From Alphaproteobacteria bacterium (GTDB taxonomy: Bacteria; Pseudomonadota; Alphaproteobacteria; Rhizobiales; Beijerinckiaceae): a stretch of DNA of 18,510 nt. The first letter of the stretch is position 1; every line of letters begins with the position of its first letter. Below the pieces are notes generated by a model. The model was given only the letters and a program-made list of their open reading frames with translations. It was not told where the DNA came from and did no database searches. Location: NCBI GenBank assembly GCA_009920595.1, contig RFZR01000011.1:1-18510 (forward strand), given 5' to 3'. Of this stretch, positions 7,254-14,519 are shown in pieces. Position numbers and translations under genes: made by a program.

Positions 7254-8308
7254 GACAACCGCTCGTCGTGCTCGACAATGTCGTCAAACGATTTGGCAGC
7301 CATGTCGCCGTCAAAGGAATCAATTTGGAAATTCGTGAAGGTGAATTTCTCGCGGTGATGGGTCCATCGGGTTGCGGCAAGACCACAACGCTTCGCATGT
7401 TAGCGGGCCTTGAAGATCCGAGTGAAGGCGATATCCGTCTTGCTGGCCAATCGCTTGTTGGCAAAAGCCCTCATGAACGCGACACGCCGATGGTGTGGCA
7501 ATCGCTTGCACTGTTCCCCTTTTTGAATGCGCGCGAGAATGTCGAATTCGGTTTGAAAATGCGAAAAGTCGAACCCGCCGCGCGTCGTCGTCGCGCGCTT
7601 GATTGGCTTGATCGTTTGGGTATTGGCGAATTCGCGGAGCGTCCTGTCGATCAACTCTCTGGTGGACAAAGACAACGCGTGGCACTCGCCCGCGCGCTTG
7701 TGACCGAGCCAAGAATTTTGCTCCTCGATGAACCGCTCTCGGCGCTTGATGCGCATCTTGTTATCCGCATGCAAGCGGTGCTGACCAAACTTCAAAAAGA
7801 ACTTGGCATTACCTTCGTTTATGTCACTCATTCGCAATCGGAAGCTTTTGCGATGGCGGATCGTATTGTGATCATGTCGAAAGGTGAGATCGCGCAGATC
7901 GGTACCGCACGTGAAATCTATCGTGCTCCAATCAATCGTTTCGTTGCCGAATTTGTTGGCCGCAACAATATTTTCACAGGCACGTCACAAGGTGGCGGTC
8001 ATGTTGAAACGCCTTTCGGCACGCTGACTGTTTCCGGTGAACGCGCCAAAGGAACGCCTGTATCCTTCTCGGTGGCAGCGGATTTGATGAGTGTTTCGGC
8101 CACCCCCACGGCGACGAATTCGATTGAAGCTCAGCTTCTGTCGGAAGAATTTGTGGGCTCCATGGTCACTTTGTTCTTTGAAGCCAAAGACGGCACCGAG
8201 TTGAAAGTACAAATGCCGGAGCGCAGTTTCGCTGCTTTGCCGCTCGACACCAGTCGATCCGTCTATTTGAATTTTGCTCCTGAAAATGCTCAACTTTTGA
8301 AAGATTAA
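7250..8308 (+). CDS. ABC transporter ATP-binding protein, PotA-like
   Basis: A 352-residue ATPase that powers the importer. Visible are Walker A GPSGCGKTT (38-46), Q-loop Gln84 in MVWQSLALFPF, signature LSGGQRQR (136-143), Walker B ILLLDEP (156-162), D-loop SALD and H-loop His194 in YVTHSQSEA. The C-terminal part (about 240-350) fits the TOBE regulatory domain of the PotA/MalK class. The start overlaps the previous gene by four bases. The next gene starts about 20 bp after its stop, with AGGGGGG between, so the amidohydrolase is most likely in the same transcript. Confidence 0.95.
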   Translation: MRQPLVVLDNVVKRFGSHVAVKGINLEIREGEFLAVMGPSGCGKTTTLRMLAGLEDPSEGDIRLAGQSLVGKSPHERDTPMVWQSLALFPFLNARENVEFGLKMRKVEPAARRRRALDWLDRLGIGEFAERPVDQLSGGQRQRVALARALVTEPRILLLDEPLSALDAHLVIRMQAVLTKLQKELGITFVYVTHSQSEAFAMADRIVIMSKGEIAQIGTAREIYRAPINRFVAEFVGRNNIFTGTSQGGGHVETPFGTLTVSGERAKGTPVSFSVAADLMSVSATPTATNSIEAQLLSEEFVGSMVTLFFEAKDGTELKVQMPERSFAALPLDTSRSVYLNFAPENAQLLKD

Positions 8309-8328
8309 GAGTCAAACTCTAGGGGGGC

Positions 8329-9612
8329 ATGATGAGCTTTGATCTTCTTGTAAAAGGCGGTCATTTACCAGATGGCGCGGTCCGCGATATCGCGATCAAA
8401 GGCGATCGTATTGTCGCTGTTGAGCCACAGCTTCCCGAAGAGGCTGGCAAAATTCTTGATGCCCGCGGCCAGCTTGTATCGCCCCCTTTTTGTGACCCGC
8501 ATTTCCATTTGGATGCGGCGCTGTCTTACGGTCTTCCCCGCGTCAATCAGTCTGGTACTTTGTTTGAAGGCATCGCACTTTGGGGCGAGCTTCGCCAAGT
8601 GGCAACGCAACAAGATATGGTTGACCGCGCGCTTGCCTATATTGATTGGGCTGTGTCGATGGGGCTTCTCGCCACCCGTACGCATGTTGATACGAGCGAT
8701 GACCGTCTGCTCGGCGTCGATGCGCTGCTTGAAGTCAAAAAGAAAGTTGCATCTTACTTCGATCTGCAGATCGTTGCCTTCCCTCAAGATGGCTATTATC
8801 GCTCGCCAAATAATGTGAAAAATGTCGAGCGTGCGCTTGATCGCGGTGTTGATATTGTTGGCGGCATACCGCACGCTGAGCGGACTATGGAAGATGGTCG
8901 TCTCGCGGTCATCGCGCAATGCGAGATCGCAGCGAAACGTGGCATCATGATCGATCTGCACTGTGATGAGAGTGATGATCCCTTGTCACGTCATATCGAA
9001 ACGCTCGCTGCAGAAGCAAAACGTTTAGGCTTGCAAGGGCGTGCAGTCGGCTCTCACTGCACCTCGATGCATTCGATGGATAATTATTATGCCGGCAAAT
9101 TGATCAATCTCATTGCCGAGTCAGGCGTAGCGATTGTGCCCAATCCGTTGATCAACATCACATTACAGGGGCGCAGCGATACATACCCGAAGCGGCGGGG
9201 TCTCACGCGCGTGCCAGAACTCCTCAAAGCGGGTGTTACAGTGGGTTATGGTCAGGATTGTGTGCTCGATCCTTGGTATCCGCTTGGAACGGCCGACATG
9301 CTTGATGTGGCCTTTATGGGCCTTAATACGACCTTGATGACCAGTCCGCCCGAAATGCGCGCGACCTATGATCTTGTGACAATTAACTCAGCGAAGTTAA
9401 TGCGGCTTGAAGGCTATGGTCTTGAGGTCGGATGCAAGGCCAGTCTTGTGATCCTTGAGGCGAATGATCCTGTGGAAGCCATCAGACTTCGTGCCAATCG
9501 CACAACAGTGATTTCAAAAGGCAAAATCGTTTCAGAAAGACCGAGCGCCCGTGCAACGCTTCATATATCGGGGCGTCCGAATTCATGCGATCGACGATTT
9601 CTCCGGAAATAA
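8329..9612 (+). CDS. Cytosine deaminase-family amidohydrolase (CodA homologue with Asp314 replaced by Cys)
   Basis: A 427-residue metal-dependent amidohydrolase that aligns with E. coli CodA at a constant offset of three residues. Metal and catalytic residues are kept: His58 and His60 in DPHFHLD (CodA 61, 63), Gln153 (156), His211 and Glu214 in HCDES (214, 217), His243 (246) and Asp310 (313). The next residue, Cys311, replaces CodA Asp314, which contacts the pyrimidine; His312 of CodA is Gln309. The flanks QGRSDTYPKRRG and DPWYPLGTADML are nearly identical to CodA. It should hydrolytically deaminate an amino-substituted N-heterocycle in the cytoplasm. 5-Methylcytosine deaminases are CodA relatives in which this Asp is not conserved, so that is one candidate activity. 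The start may be this ATG or the adjacent one at 8332, which is better spaced from AGGGGGG. Confidence 0.9.
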   Translation: MMSFDLLVKGGHLPDGAVRDIAIKGDRIVAVEPQLPEEAGKILDARGQLVSPPFCDPHFHLDAALSYGLPRVNQSGTLFEGIALWGELRQVATQQDMVDRALAYIDWAVSMGLLATRTHVDTSDDRLLGVDALLEVKKKVASYFDLQIVAFPQDGYYRSPNNVKNVERALDRGVDIVGGIPHAERTMEDGRLAVIAQCEIAAKRGIMIDLHCDESDDPLSRHIETLAAEAKRLGLQGRAVGSHCTSMHSMDNYYAGKLINLIAESGVAIVPNPLINITLQGRSDTYPKRRGLTRVPELLKAGVTVGYGQDCVLDPWYPLGTADMLDVAFMGLNTTLMTSPPEMRATYDLVTINSAKLMRLEGYGLEVGCKASLVILEANDPVEAIRLRANRTTVISKGKIVSERPSARATLHISGRPNSCDRRFLRK

Positions 9613-9945
9613 CGGAATTCAGACGCTATATCGTCAAATCATCTCAATCTAGTTGACGACTGTAAAGTCAGCCGCCTGCTTTTTCTGTCTTTTTTATTAA
9701 CGAAATCAATAAGTTAAGTTAATCTTAGCCTTAGAAACCTATTTCGCCTAAGCGTCGCGCGGTCGGGTGTTGGTGCATGGCGGTCTTTCCTGATATTTTT
9801 GGATCATGAGCGGGCAGGTGCTTGGCCACATTTTTTCACGGTAGAGTATATGCGGGCTCGGTGTGTGATCTTTTGAGCCAGTAACCATCCCAATTCGATA
9901 ACCGATATTGATTTACCTATCCAAAAATAATTTCAAGGAAACGCC
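9613..9945. other. 333-bp intergenic region, weak hairpin, no gene seen
   Basis: No coding region or RNA gene is recognisable. The most structured part is 9631-9672: TCGTCAA (9631-9637) pairs with TTGACGA (9653-9659), and GTTGAC (9652-9657) can alternatively pair with GTCAGC (9667-9672). A T-rich stretch follows at 9680-9697. This could be a weak terminator for the importer-deaminase operon. Base composition shifts towards A+T from here on. Confidence 0.4.
9652..9697 (+). terminator. Candidate weak terminator after the amidohydrolase gene
   Basis: A 6-bp stem GTTGAC/GTCAGC (one G-U pair) with a 9-base loop is followed after a few bases by two T runs (CTTTTTCTGTCTTTTTT). It sits about 40 bp after the stop codon. 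The stem is short and the T tract is not directly adjacent, so the call is uncertain. Confidence 0.3.
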
Positions 9946-10506
9946 ATGATTGATTTAACAAAAACCCCCGACAACCTTCCCATTCCAAAAGATGACAAAG
10001 CGGCAGATCATCTAATCGGAATGACACTGCCTAACCTTTCGCTTTTGGGAACCAACGGGAAGCTTATTAATATTGGATCCTTCAAAGACTTTTTAGTGAT
10101 CTACTGTTACCCGATGACGGGTCAACCCAATGTCGCTCTGCCAGAAGGTTGGGATCAGATCCCGGGAGCGAGAGGATGTACCCCACAAAGCTGCTCTTTT
10201 AGGGATCATTATCAAGAATTGAAAGCTTTGAAGGCTGAAGTCGTTGGCTTGAGCGTTCAGTCTAATGATTACCAAAAAGAAATGGCTGAAAGGCTTCATC
10301 TACCATTTGCTGTTGTGAGTGATGCTGATTTCAAGTTTCAAAAAGCATTAAATCTTCCGACATTTATCGCTGCTGGAATGACATTGCTCAAAAGACTTAC
10401 GATCATTGCTAAAGACGGAAAAATTGTAGCCGTTCACTATCCGATATTTCCAAGTGACGGTGATCCAGCTTGGGTTATCGATTATCTCAAAAAAAATCCG
10501 CTATGA
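9946..10506 (+). CDS. Peroxiredoxin, PrxQ/BCP-like
   Basis: A 186-residue thioredoxin-fold peroxidase expected to reduce hydrogen peroxide or organic peroxides in the cytoplasm. After a 25-residue N-terminal stretch comes the redoxin fold (GMTLPNLSLLG from 25), the YPMTG and PEGWDQIPGARG segments, and the active site CTPQSCSFRD at 78-87. Cys78 would be the peroxidatic cysteine; Cys83, five residues on, fits the resolving cysteine of PrxQ/BCP enzymes. No signal peptide is visible. AAGGAAA lies a few bases before the ATG. It is isolated from the deaminase operon by 333 bp and its third codon positions look richer in A and T than those of region A. Confidence 0.88.
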   Translation: MIDLTKTPDNLPIPKDDKAADHLIGMTLPNLSLLGTNGKLINIGSFKDFLVIYCYPMTGQPNVALPEGWDQIPGARGCTPQSCSFRDHYQELKALKAEVVGLSVQSNDYQKEMAERLHLPFAVVSDADFKFQKALNLPTFIAAGMTLLKRLTIIAKDGKIVAVHYPIFPSDGDPAWVIDYLKKNPL

Positions 10507-10895
10507 TGCATGTTCACCATTTCGAGTAATGCAAAATGCCAGAAGCCGCAGTATCTTTTTTCATGAATTGCTTGAATAAAGTCAAAGCGTCGTTTTCGGC
10601 TTAATTCTTTCAATTTTTTGATTTTGGCACTTTTATAAGTAGTGAGTGGAAGAGAAATGAAAATGCAATAAGTGAGCCCGCCAGATTTTTTTAAGCACCT
10701 CAACTCAAAAGACAGTGTATAAACTGTAGCTTTCTTTCGCTACTATTCTACTCACTTGAACCAGTAAAATAGTTGAATGATCTGCCGGTATGACGGTGCT
10801 TAAAATCCGGGATATATAACGGTTGTTAAACGCTAGCGTAGTCAGTAGATAGCGATATACGAAAAACTGAATTTCTGACGATATTACTTTGTGTT
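10507..10895. other. 389-bp A+T-rich intergenic region
   Basis: It lies between the convergent 3' ends of the peroxiredoxin gene and the winged-helix/TPR gene. No protein-coding region is convincing on either strand, and no classical terminator with a T tract was found. Its right half holds the 11-bp inverted repeat and nested small hairpins annotated separately (10689-10805). Confidence 0.5.
10689..10805. repeat. Segment bracketed by an 11-bp inverted repeat, with nested hairpins
   Basis: TTTTAAGCACC (10689-10699) and GGTGCTTAAAA (10795-10805) are perfect inverted copies. The similarity continues outward to GATTTT if a 3-base gap is allowed. Between them are ACAGT/ACTGT (10712-10727), GTAGC/GCTAC (10726-10743) and ACTATT/AATAGT (10742-10773), which overlap by two bases at each junction. 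The segment could be a small non-autonomous element (MITE-like) or a structured RNA. No target-site duplication and no transposase is seen. Confidence 0.4.
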
Positions 10896-12170
10896 TCATT
10901 CCAATAGTCGTGGATCATATTTCACGAAAAGCCGCCAAGGATCTTTATCGATTTCCGCCATCTTCAAGCTATTTTTTGCTCCAATGGAGTCGCCAAGGGC
11001 TGTTCTAATCATCGCGAGTTTTACAGGAGAGATGTATCGGGAGCCAGAGCGTTTAAATTTAGTAATGAAGTTCAGCGCTTCTGAATGATGTCCAGCTTTG
11101 GCGTTGACCCATGCCAAATTTGCATCAACATAAAAATCATCAGGATAGAATTTCTTTGCCATCATCAATTTTGCTAGTGCATTTTCTGGTTCACAATTCT
11201 TAATGGAAACAATTGCAGATAAAATCCACAATAAATCTACATCAGGGCGTAGTACTAACATTTCATCGATAAATTTTTGGGTTTTTTCAACACCGTCTTT
11301 CACCAAAACAATCCATCCCTTCAAACCCAGCAGCCCTCTTTCGAGAGGGCTTATAAGTAAAGACTGATCGATTGCTTCCTCTGCTTCATCAAGTCTATGA
11401 TCTCCTATTAAAATCCATGCTTTGTAGAAATAGCCGAGCCATAAATTCGGCTTTATTGTAAGTGAAAGATCGATAAATGTGAGAGCTGTTTTGTAATCAC
11501 CCTCAGCAACTCCTGTCATCCAACCTTTACTTGCTAGGGCTGATGGCAGTCTTGGATCGATGCGTAATGCTTGTTCGATCAGTGATAAAATTTTTGTCTC
11601 CGATTTTCTACAACTGCAATAGCCTCTAATGATTCTCGAAATCTCCAAATCGGCTTGAAGGCTCGGAGCAATAGCGAGCGTTGGATATCGGATAAACGCT
11701 TCTTCAAGTACCGATCCTGCAAGTTGCAGACTACGATCCGTGCGCGCTGATGCTAATTCAAACGCAGTTCGAACCATTTCCTCACTTTGCAAGTCACTAC
11801 TGAAGAGATTGTCTCTGCTTTTTTGCAATTCAATTTGCTTTTCGAGTTCCTTATTCTCAATTTTTATTTTGCAAGTTAGTCTAATTCCTTCTCCATATCC
11901 CGTATAAATTATATTATCATTTTTGTCTTTCAGCACGCGACGTAGGAGGTAGGCAGTTCGCCAAAATGCTGTTGGAGATACGGGACATTTTAATTTGAGA
12001 AAATTTGAAAATTTTCTTTGATCTACATAGTCGCCTTGTGCTTCCAGAAGGCATAAAAGCAGGTTTTGAACGCGAGGGGCAATTCTGATCGCCCGATTAT
12101 CATAAATCAGGCCCTTAGAGACTGAATATTTGAATTTTGAGAAAATATATTCTGCTTGTTGATCGTTCAT
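10896..12170 (-). CDS. OmpR-type winged-helix regulator with TPR-like C-terminal half
   Basis: A 424-residue protein. Residues about 12-100 look like an OmpR/PhoB (Trans_reg_C) winged helix: a strand pair (LIYDNRAIRIAP), a helix (VQNLLLCLLEAQGDYVDQRKF), the recognition helix (PTAFWRTAYLLRRVLKD) and the wing ending GYGEGIRL. Residues about 130-410 form repeated helical pairs typical of TPRs, for example ALRIDPRLPSALASKGWM, SLTIKPNLWLGYFYKAWIL and AKKFYPDDFYVDANLAWV. There is no receiver domain and no transmembrane segment. The layout recalls HilA-type and CadC-related regulators. ATG 12170 is chosen (GGAG 12 bases upstream); a TTG six codons earlier is an alternative. A phased repeat in front of it is a candidate binding site. 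The target genes are unknown, the nearest being the divergent orphan gene. Confidence 0.8.
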   Translation of the reverse strand: MNDQQAEYIFSKFKYSVSKGLIYDNRAIRIAPRVQNLLLCLLEAQGDYVDQRKFSNFLKLKCPVSPTAFWRTAYLLRRVLKDKNDNIIYTGYGEGIRLTCKIKIENKELEKQIELQKSRDNLFSSDLQSEEMVRTAFELASARTDRSLQLAGSVLEEAFIRYPTLAIAPSLQADLEISRIIRGYCSCRKSETKILSLIEQALRIDPRLPSALASKGWMTGVAEGDYKTALTFIDLSLTIKPNLWLGYFYKAWILIGDHRLDEAEEAIDQSLLISPLERGLLGLKGWIVLVKDGVEKTQKFIDEMLVLRPDVDLLWILSAIVSIKNCEPENALAKLMMAKKFYPDDFYVDANLAWVNAKAGHHSEALNFITKFKRSGSRYISPVKLAMIRTALGDSIGAKNSLKMAEIDKDPWRLFVKYDPRLLE

Positions 12171-12236
12171 ATCGCAAACCAACTCCAACTGACTCGTCGG
12201 GATGAGGTTAAAATTGACGATTCATCCAATAAAAAA

Positions 12237-12242
12237 ATTATA
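12237..12242 (-). promoter_or_regulatory. -10-like TATAAT box for the winged-helix/TPR gene
   Basis: On the minus strand the hexamer is exactly TATAAT and lies about 67 bp before the ATG at 12170. The -35 position at 17-bp spacing (GCAGAT) is poor, as in activator-dependent promoters. The TCAA repeats lie about 40-90 bp upstream of this box. Confidence 0.35.
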
Positions 12243-12280
12243 AGAGACCAAGACCTTCTATCTGCTGGAATATTTATTGA

Positions 12281-12330
12281 AAGGTCAACTTTGGTCAACT
12301 TCGATCAAGATTGGTCAATTAAATTCAAGC
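12281..12330. promoter_or_regulatory. Five 10-bp-phased TCAA repeats, candidate OmpR-type operator
   Basis: Five consecutive 10-bp units share TCAA at 12285, 12295, 12305, 12315 and 12325. The three best units contain GGTCAA (12283, 12293, 12313); the others read GATCAA (12303) and ATTCAA (12323). One unit per helical turn is the arrangement of direct repeats bound by OmpR/PhoB winged helices. They lie in the divergent gap between the winged-helix/TPR gene and the orphan gene. A TATAGG at 12341-12346 is placed so the repeats would cover the -35 region of a rightward promoter. Confidence 0.55.
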
Positions 12331-12442
12331 ATATCAAGTCTATAGGGGAAATCGATGTCTTCGTAATGCTCGCGCATAATCGCCATTTTATCCGCGGGCG
12401 ACGCGATCTCCTTTAGTTAGTTGTCTCAGTAAGCAGGCGATT

Positions 12443-12907
12443 ATGACTCGAGAATTGAACAAGGGAGACAATTTTATCTATGGCTCAGGCCTGATCGGAT
12501 CGGTTCCGTTCGAAGATGGAACTCTGAAATTTCGATATAGCGATGTACCGCCAAAGGTTACGTTTTTTTCAAATATTTTCATACTGGATACAAATAAATC
12601 TTATAAACTTTCATATATACCAACAGGCGATGAAACGGTGGGCACAATACTCCTTGTGAATCTCGATCAGCAATGGTCGAATTCGATTGTTCGAACATAT
12701 ACAATCCTTGGAAACAGATCATTTGGGCCTTTGAATCAAAAAGTAAATCATGTCTTTCTACCATCAATGTTTGCTTTGTGGAAATCGGCTAAGAAAACAG
12801 CCTCAATCATTGGGCCATTGGTTGGAAATCGGTTTGGCCTATGGATCGGCAATACACATGGAGATATCACCTTAACAGAACTTCGATTAATCGAATTTTT
12901 GGCGTAA
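12443..12907 (+). CDS. Hypothetical protein, orphan
   Basis: A 154-residue protein I do not recognise. It has no signal peptide, membrane segment or known catalytic motif. Alternating hydrophobic and polar residues with many Gly, Ser, Thr and Asn (for example KVTFFSNIFILDTNKSYKLSYI, positions 38-59, and FGLWIGNTHGDITLTELRL near the C-terminus) suggest a mostly beta fold such as a sandwich. The ribosome binding site is weak (AGCAGG). It reads away from the winged-helix/TPR regulator, and the 10-bp-phased repeats lie between them, so it may be the regulator's target. Its A+T-rich codon use matches that gene. That the frame is real rests on its length and an evenly protein-like composition. Confidence 0.6.
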   Translation: MTRELNKGDNFIYGSGLIGSVPFEDGTLKFRYSDVPPKVTFFSNIFILDTNKSYKLSYIPTGDETVGTILLVNLDQQWSNSIVRTYTILGNRSFGPLNQKVNHVFLPSMFALWKSAKKTASIIGPLVGNRFGLWIGNTHGDITLTELRLIEFLA

Positions 12908-13072
12908 TGATTATTATACAATATTACATCATTATTTTTTGTGGCGTGGCTTCGGCGCCTACCGTGGGAGCGGCTTATTGTAGAAATTGATCAGGTCACG
13001 AATGCGCGCTGAACTTCGTTGCGATCCCGGATGTCTATGTTACGCATCGGCGTAATCGAGGGGCTTTTCTCG

Positions 13073-14248
13073 TCAAGCATCTTTTTTTGCTTGAATCTTC
13101 GAAGATCCGCCGAGTGCTGATGAGAGAAAATACCCTAGAATGATCAGCGGTATTGTAACGCCGAAGACCCATCTTATGCCTAATGATTGGCCAACATTTC
13201 CCAGAAGGGGAGGGCCAATCAAAAAAATTAATAGTGATACTTGGGCAAGTGATGCAACATTAATTGCGGTGGGTCGATCCTGATGTTGTGCAGCCGCCGA
13301 GATGGCTAAGGGAAAGATGGCACTGACGCCAATTCCGGACAAAGTGAATCCAATCAGTGACAAGAATGATGTTGGCGAGATGGCGATCGTCAATGTCCCG
13401 ATGAAGAGCATGGCGATGAGACTTTTCCCGATAAATTGAGATGAAGTGCGGTCCACAAGCCCGTCGACAAAATAGCGCGTGATCGCTTGGCTCAAACTAA
13501 AGCAAACGATGGCGGCCCCCGTTAATAGCGGCGCGGTGCCGAACACATCATTCATATAGATCGTGGCCCAAGTCTGGTTGACACCTTCAAGGAGCATCGC
13601 GCTCGCCGTGATGCCAATCAGAATAAAAATCCTTTTATTTGGAAAAGCAAACAATGGCGGTTTGGATGTATCGCTCGTGGGACGATGTGGAGACGGATTG
13701 AAATTCAAAAGTAGGGCTGTGTTGATGAGAATGCATATGGCAATAACAAGACCCAGGTGAATTTGGGGTGAAATCTTAAAATAGCCCATCAAAGACCCAA
13801 AGATACCGGCGCCAAAAAACCCAAAACTCCAAAACGCATGGGCTCTGTTCATGATTTTTCTGCCCATCGCATATTCGACGCGATCGGCTTCAAGATTCAA
13901 AAGGAGTTCCAATGACCCGATTAATATCCCGACCGGGATCAAAAGCAGCGCAAACAGAATGGAGTTTGATGAGAGAACCGAAGCCGCAAAAGACGCCGCT
14001 AACAAAGGTGTAAAGAGAATGATGGCCAAACGGATATTGATCAATTGGAGTGGTCGTGCGCCAAAGGTCAACGCAAAGATTGTCCCGATGGGTGCGCCCA
14101 GAAGACACAGACCTAAAGTGGCGTCATCTATATTGAAGTGAGTTTGAAGCTCTGGAAGACGAAGATAAATATTATTTGCTGCAAAAGCATAAATTGAAAA
14201 TATGCCAAAGATTCGATGATGAGGTGAGAGTGTCATCTTTGAAAACAT
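13073..14248 (-). CDS. MFS transporter (YbjJ-like)
   Basis: A 391-residue major facilitator superfamily protein of the inner membrane with about 12 hydrophobic segments, a long cytoplasmic loop in the middle (about residues 185-202, rich in Pro and Ser) and Gly-rich helices such as GTIFALTFGARPL and FFGAGIFGSLMGYF. It resembles the YbjJ-type group of small-molecule exporters. The substrate is unknown. ATG 14248 is used, with GAAAG about 10 bases upstream; a TTG at 14257 and an ATG at 14236 are alternatives. It is divergent from the GlcG-family gene and shares a 270-bp control region with it. Confidence 0.85.
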   Translation of the reverse strand: MFSKMTLSPHHRIFGIFSIYAFAANNIYLRLPELQTHFNIDDATLGLCLLGAPIGTIFALTFGARPLQLINIRLAIILFTPLLAASFAASVLSSNSILFALLLIPVGILIGSLELLLNLEADRVEYAMGRKIMNRAHAFWSFGFFGAGIFGSLMGYFKISPQIHLGLVIAICILINTALLLNFNPSPHRPTSDTSKPPLFAFPNKRIFILIGITASAMLLEGVNQTWATIYMNDVFGTAPLLTGAAIVCFSLSQAITRYFVDGLVDRTSSQFIGKSLIAMLFIGTLTIAISPTSFLSLIGFTLSGIGVSAIFPLAISAAAQHQDRPTAINVASLAQVSLLIFLIGPPLLGNVGQSLGIRWVFGVTIPLIILGYFLSSALGGSSKIQAKKDA

Positions 14249-14350
14249 AAATTTCAACTTTCAAAAGGGGTTTCGATAAACCTATGTCTGAGCATCAAAA
14301 AATGACAGTTTTGACGCGAGCCTTCATACGCTCTCACCCAACGAAATCAC

Positions 14351-14364
14351 CTGTCGACCGACAG
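14351..14364. promoter_or_regulatory. Palindrome CTGTCGACCGACAG in the MFS/GlcG divergent region
   Basis: Perfect 6-bp arms CTGTCG and CGACAG are separated by two bases, as in dimeric repressor operators. A TTGACC (14379-14384) begins 15 bp downstream and could be the -35 of the rightward gene, though its -10 is poor. Which protein would bind is unknown; the TetR encoded nearby is one option. Confidence 0.35.
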
Positions 14365-14519
14365 TCCAGAGCCCGCCCTTGACCTTTATCGCATTCTTGA
14401 TCAAATTAACAAGTATCTATTTGGTTACTTGAGCGGTGAAATGGTGGAGACTGGCGCGTTGGCTTGAGTCATCGAGAGCCGCCCTGGGTTCATTCTGTGC
14501 AACTTCGAGGTTGAAAAAC

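Noticed and set aside
8365..8961. 198-codon open frame opposite the amidohydrolase
   Set aside because: Antisense shadow of a well-conserved enzyme; no recognisable motif.
10482..10703. Leftward 73-codon frame after the peroxiredoxin gene
   Set aside because: No ribosome site, poor composition, and it overlaps the 3' end of a real gene.
12156..12416. Small rightward frame overlapping the start of the winged-helix/TPR gene
   Set aside because: It covers the regulator's start and the phased repeat, has no ribosome site and no protein-like pattern.
12950..12970. GC-rich hairpin GGCGT/GGCGCC region after the orphan gene
   Set aside because: Only five pairs including a wobble and no following T run on either strand.
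13040..13055. Inverted repeat TTACGCATCGGCGTAA downstream of the MFS gene
   Set aside because: Six-bp arms with a 4-base loop but no T tract on the MFS strand, so it is not supported as a terminator; no other role is indicated.
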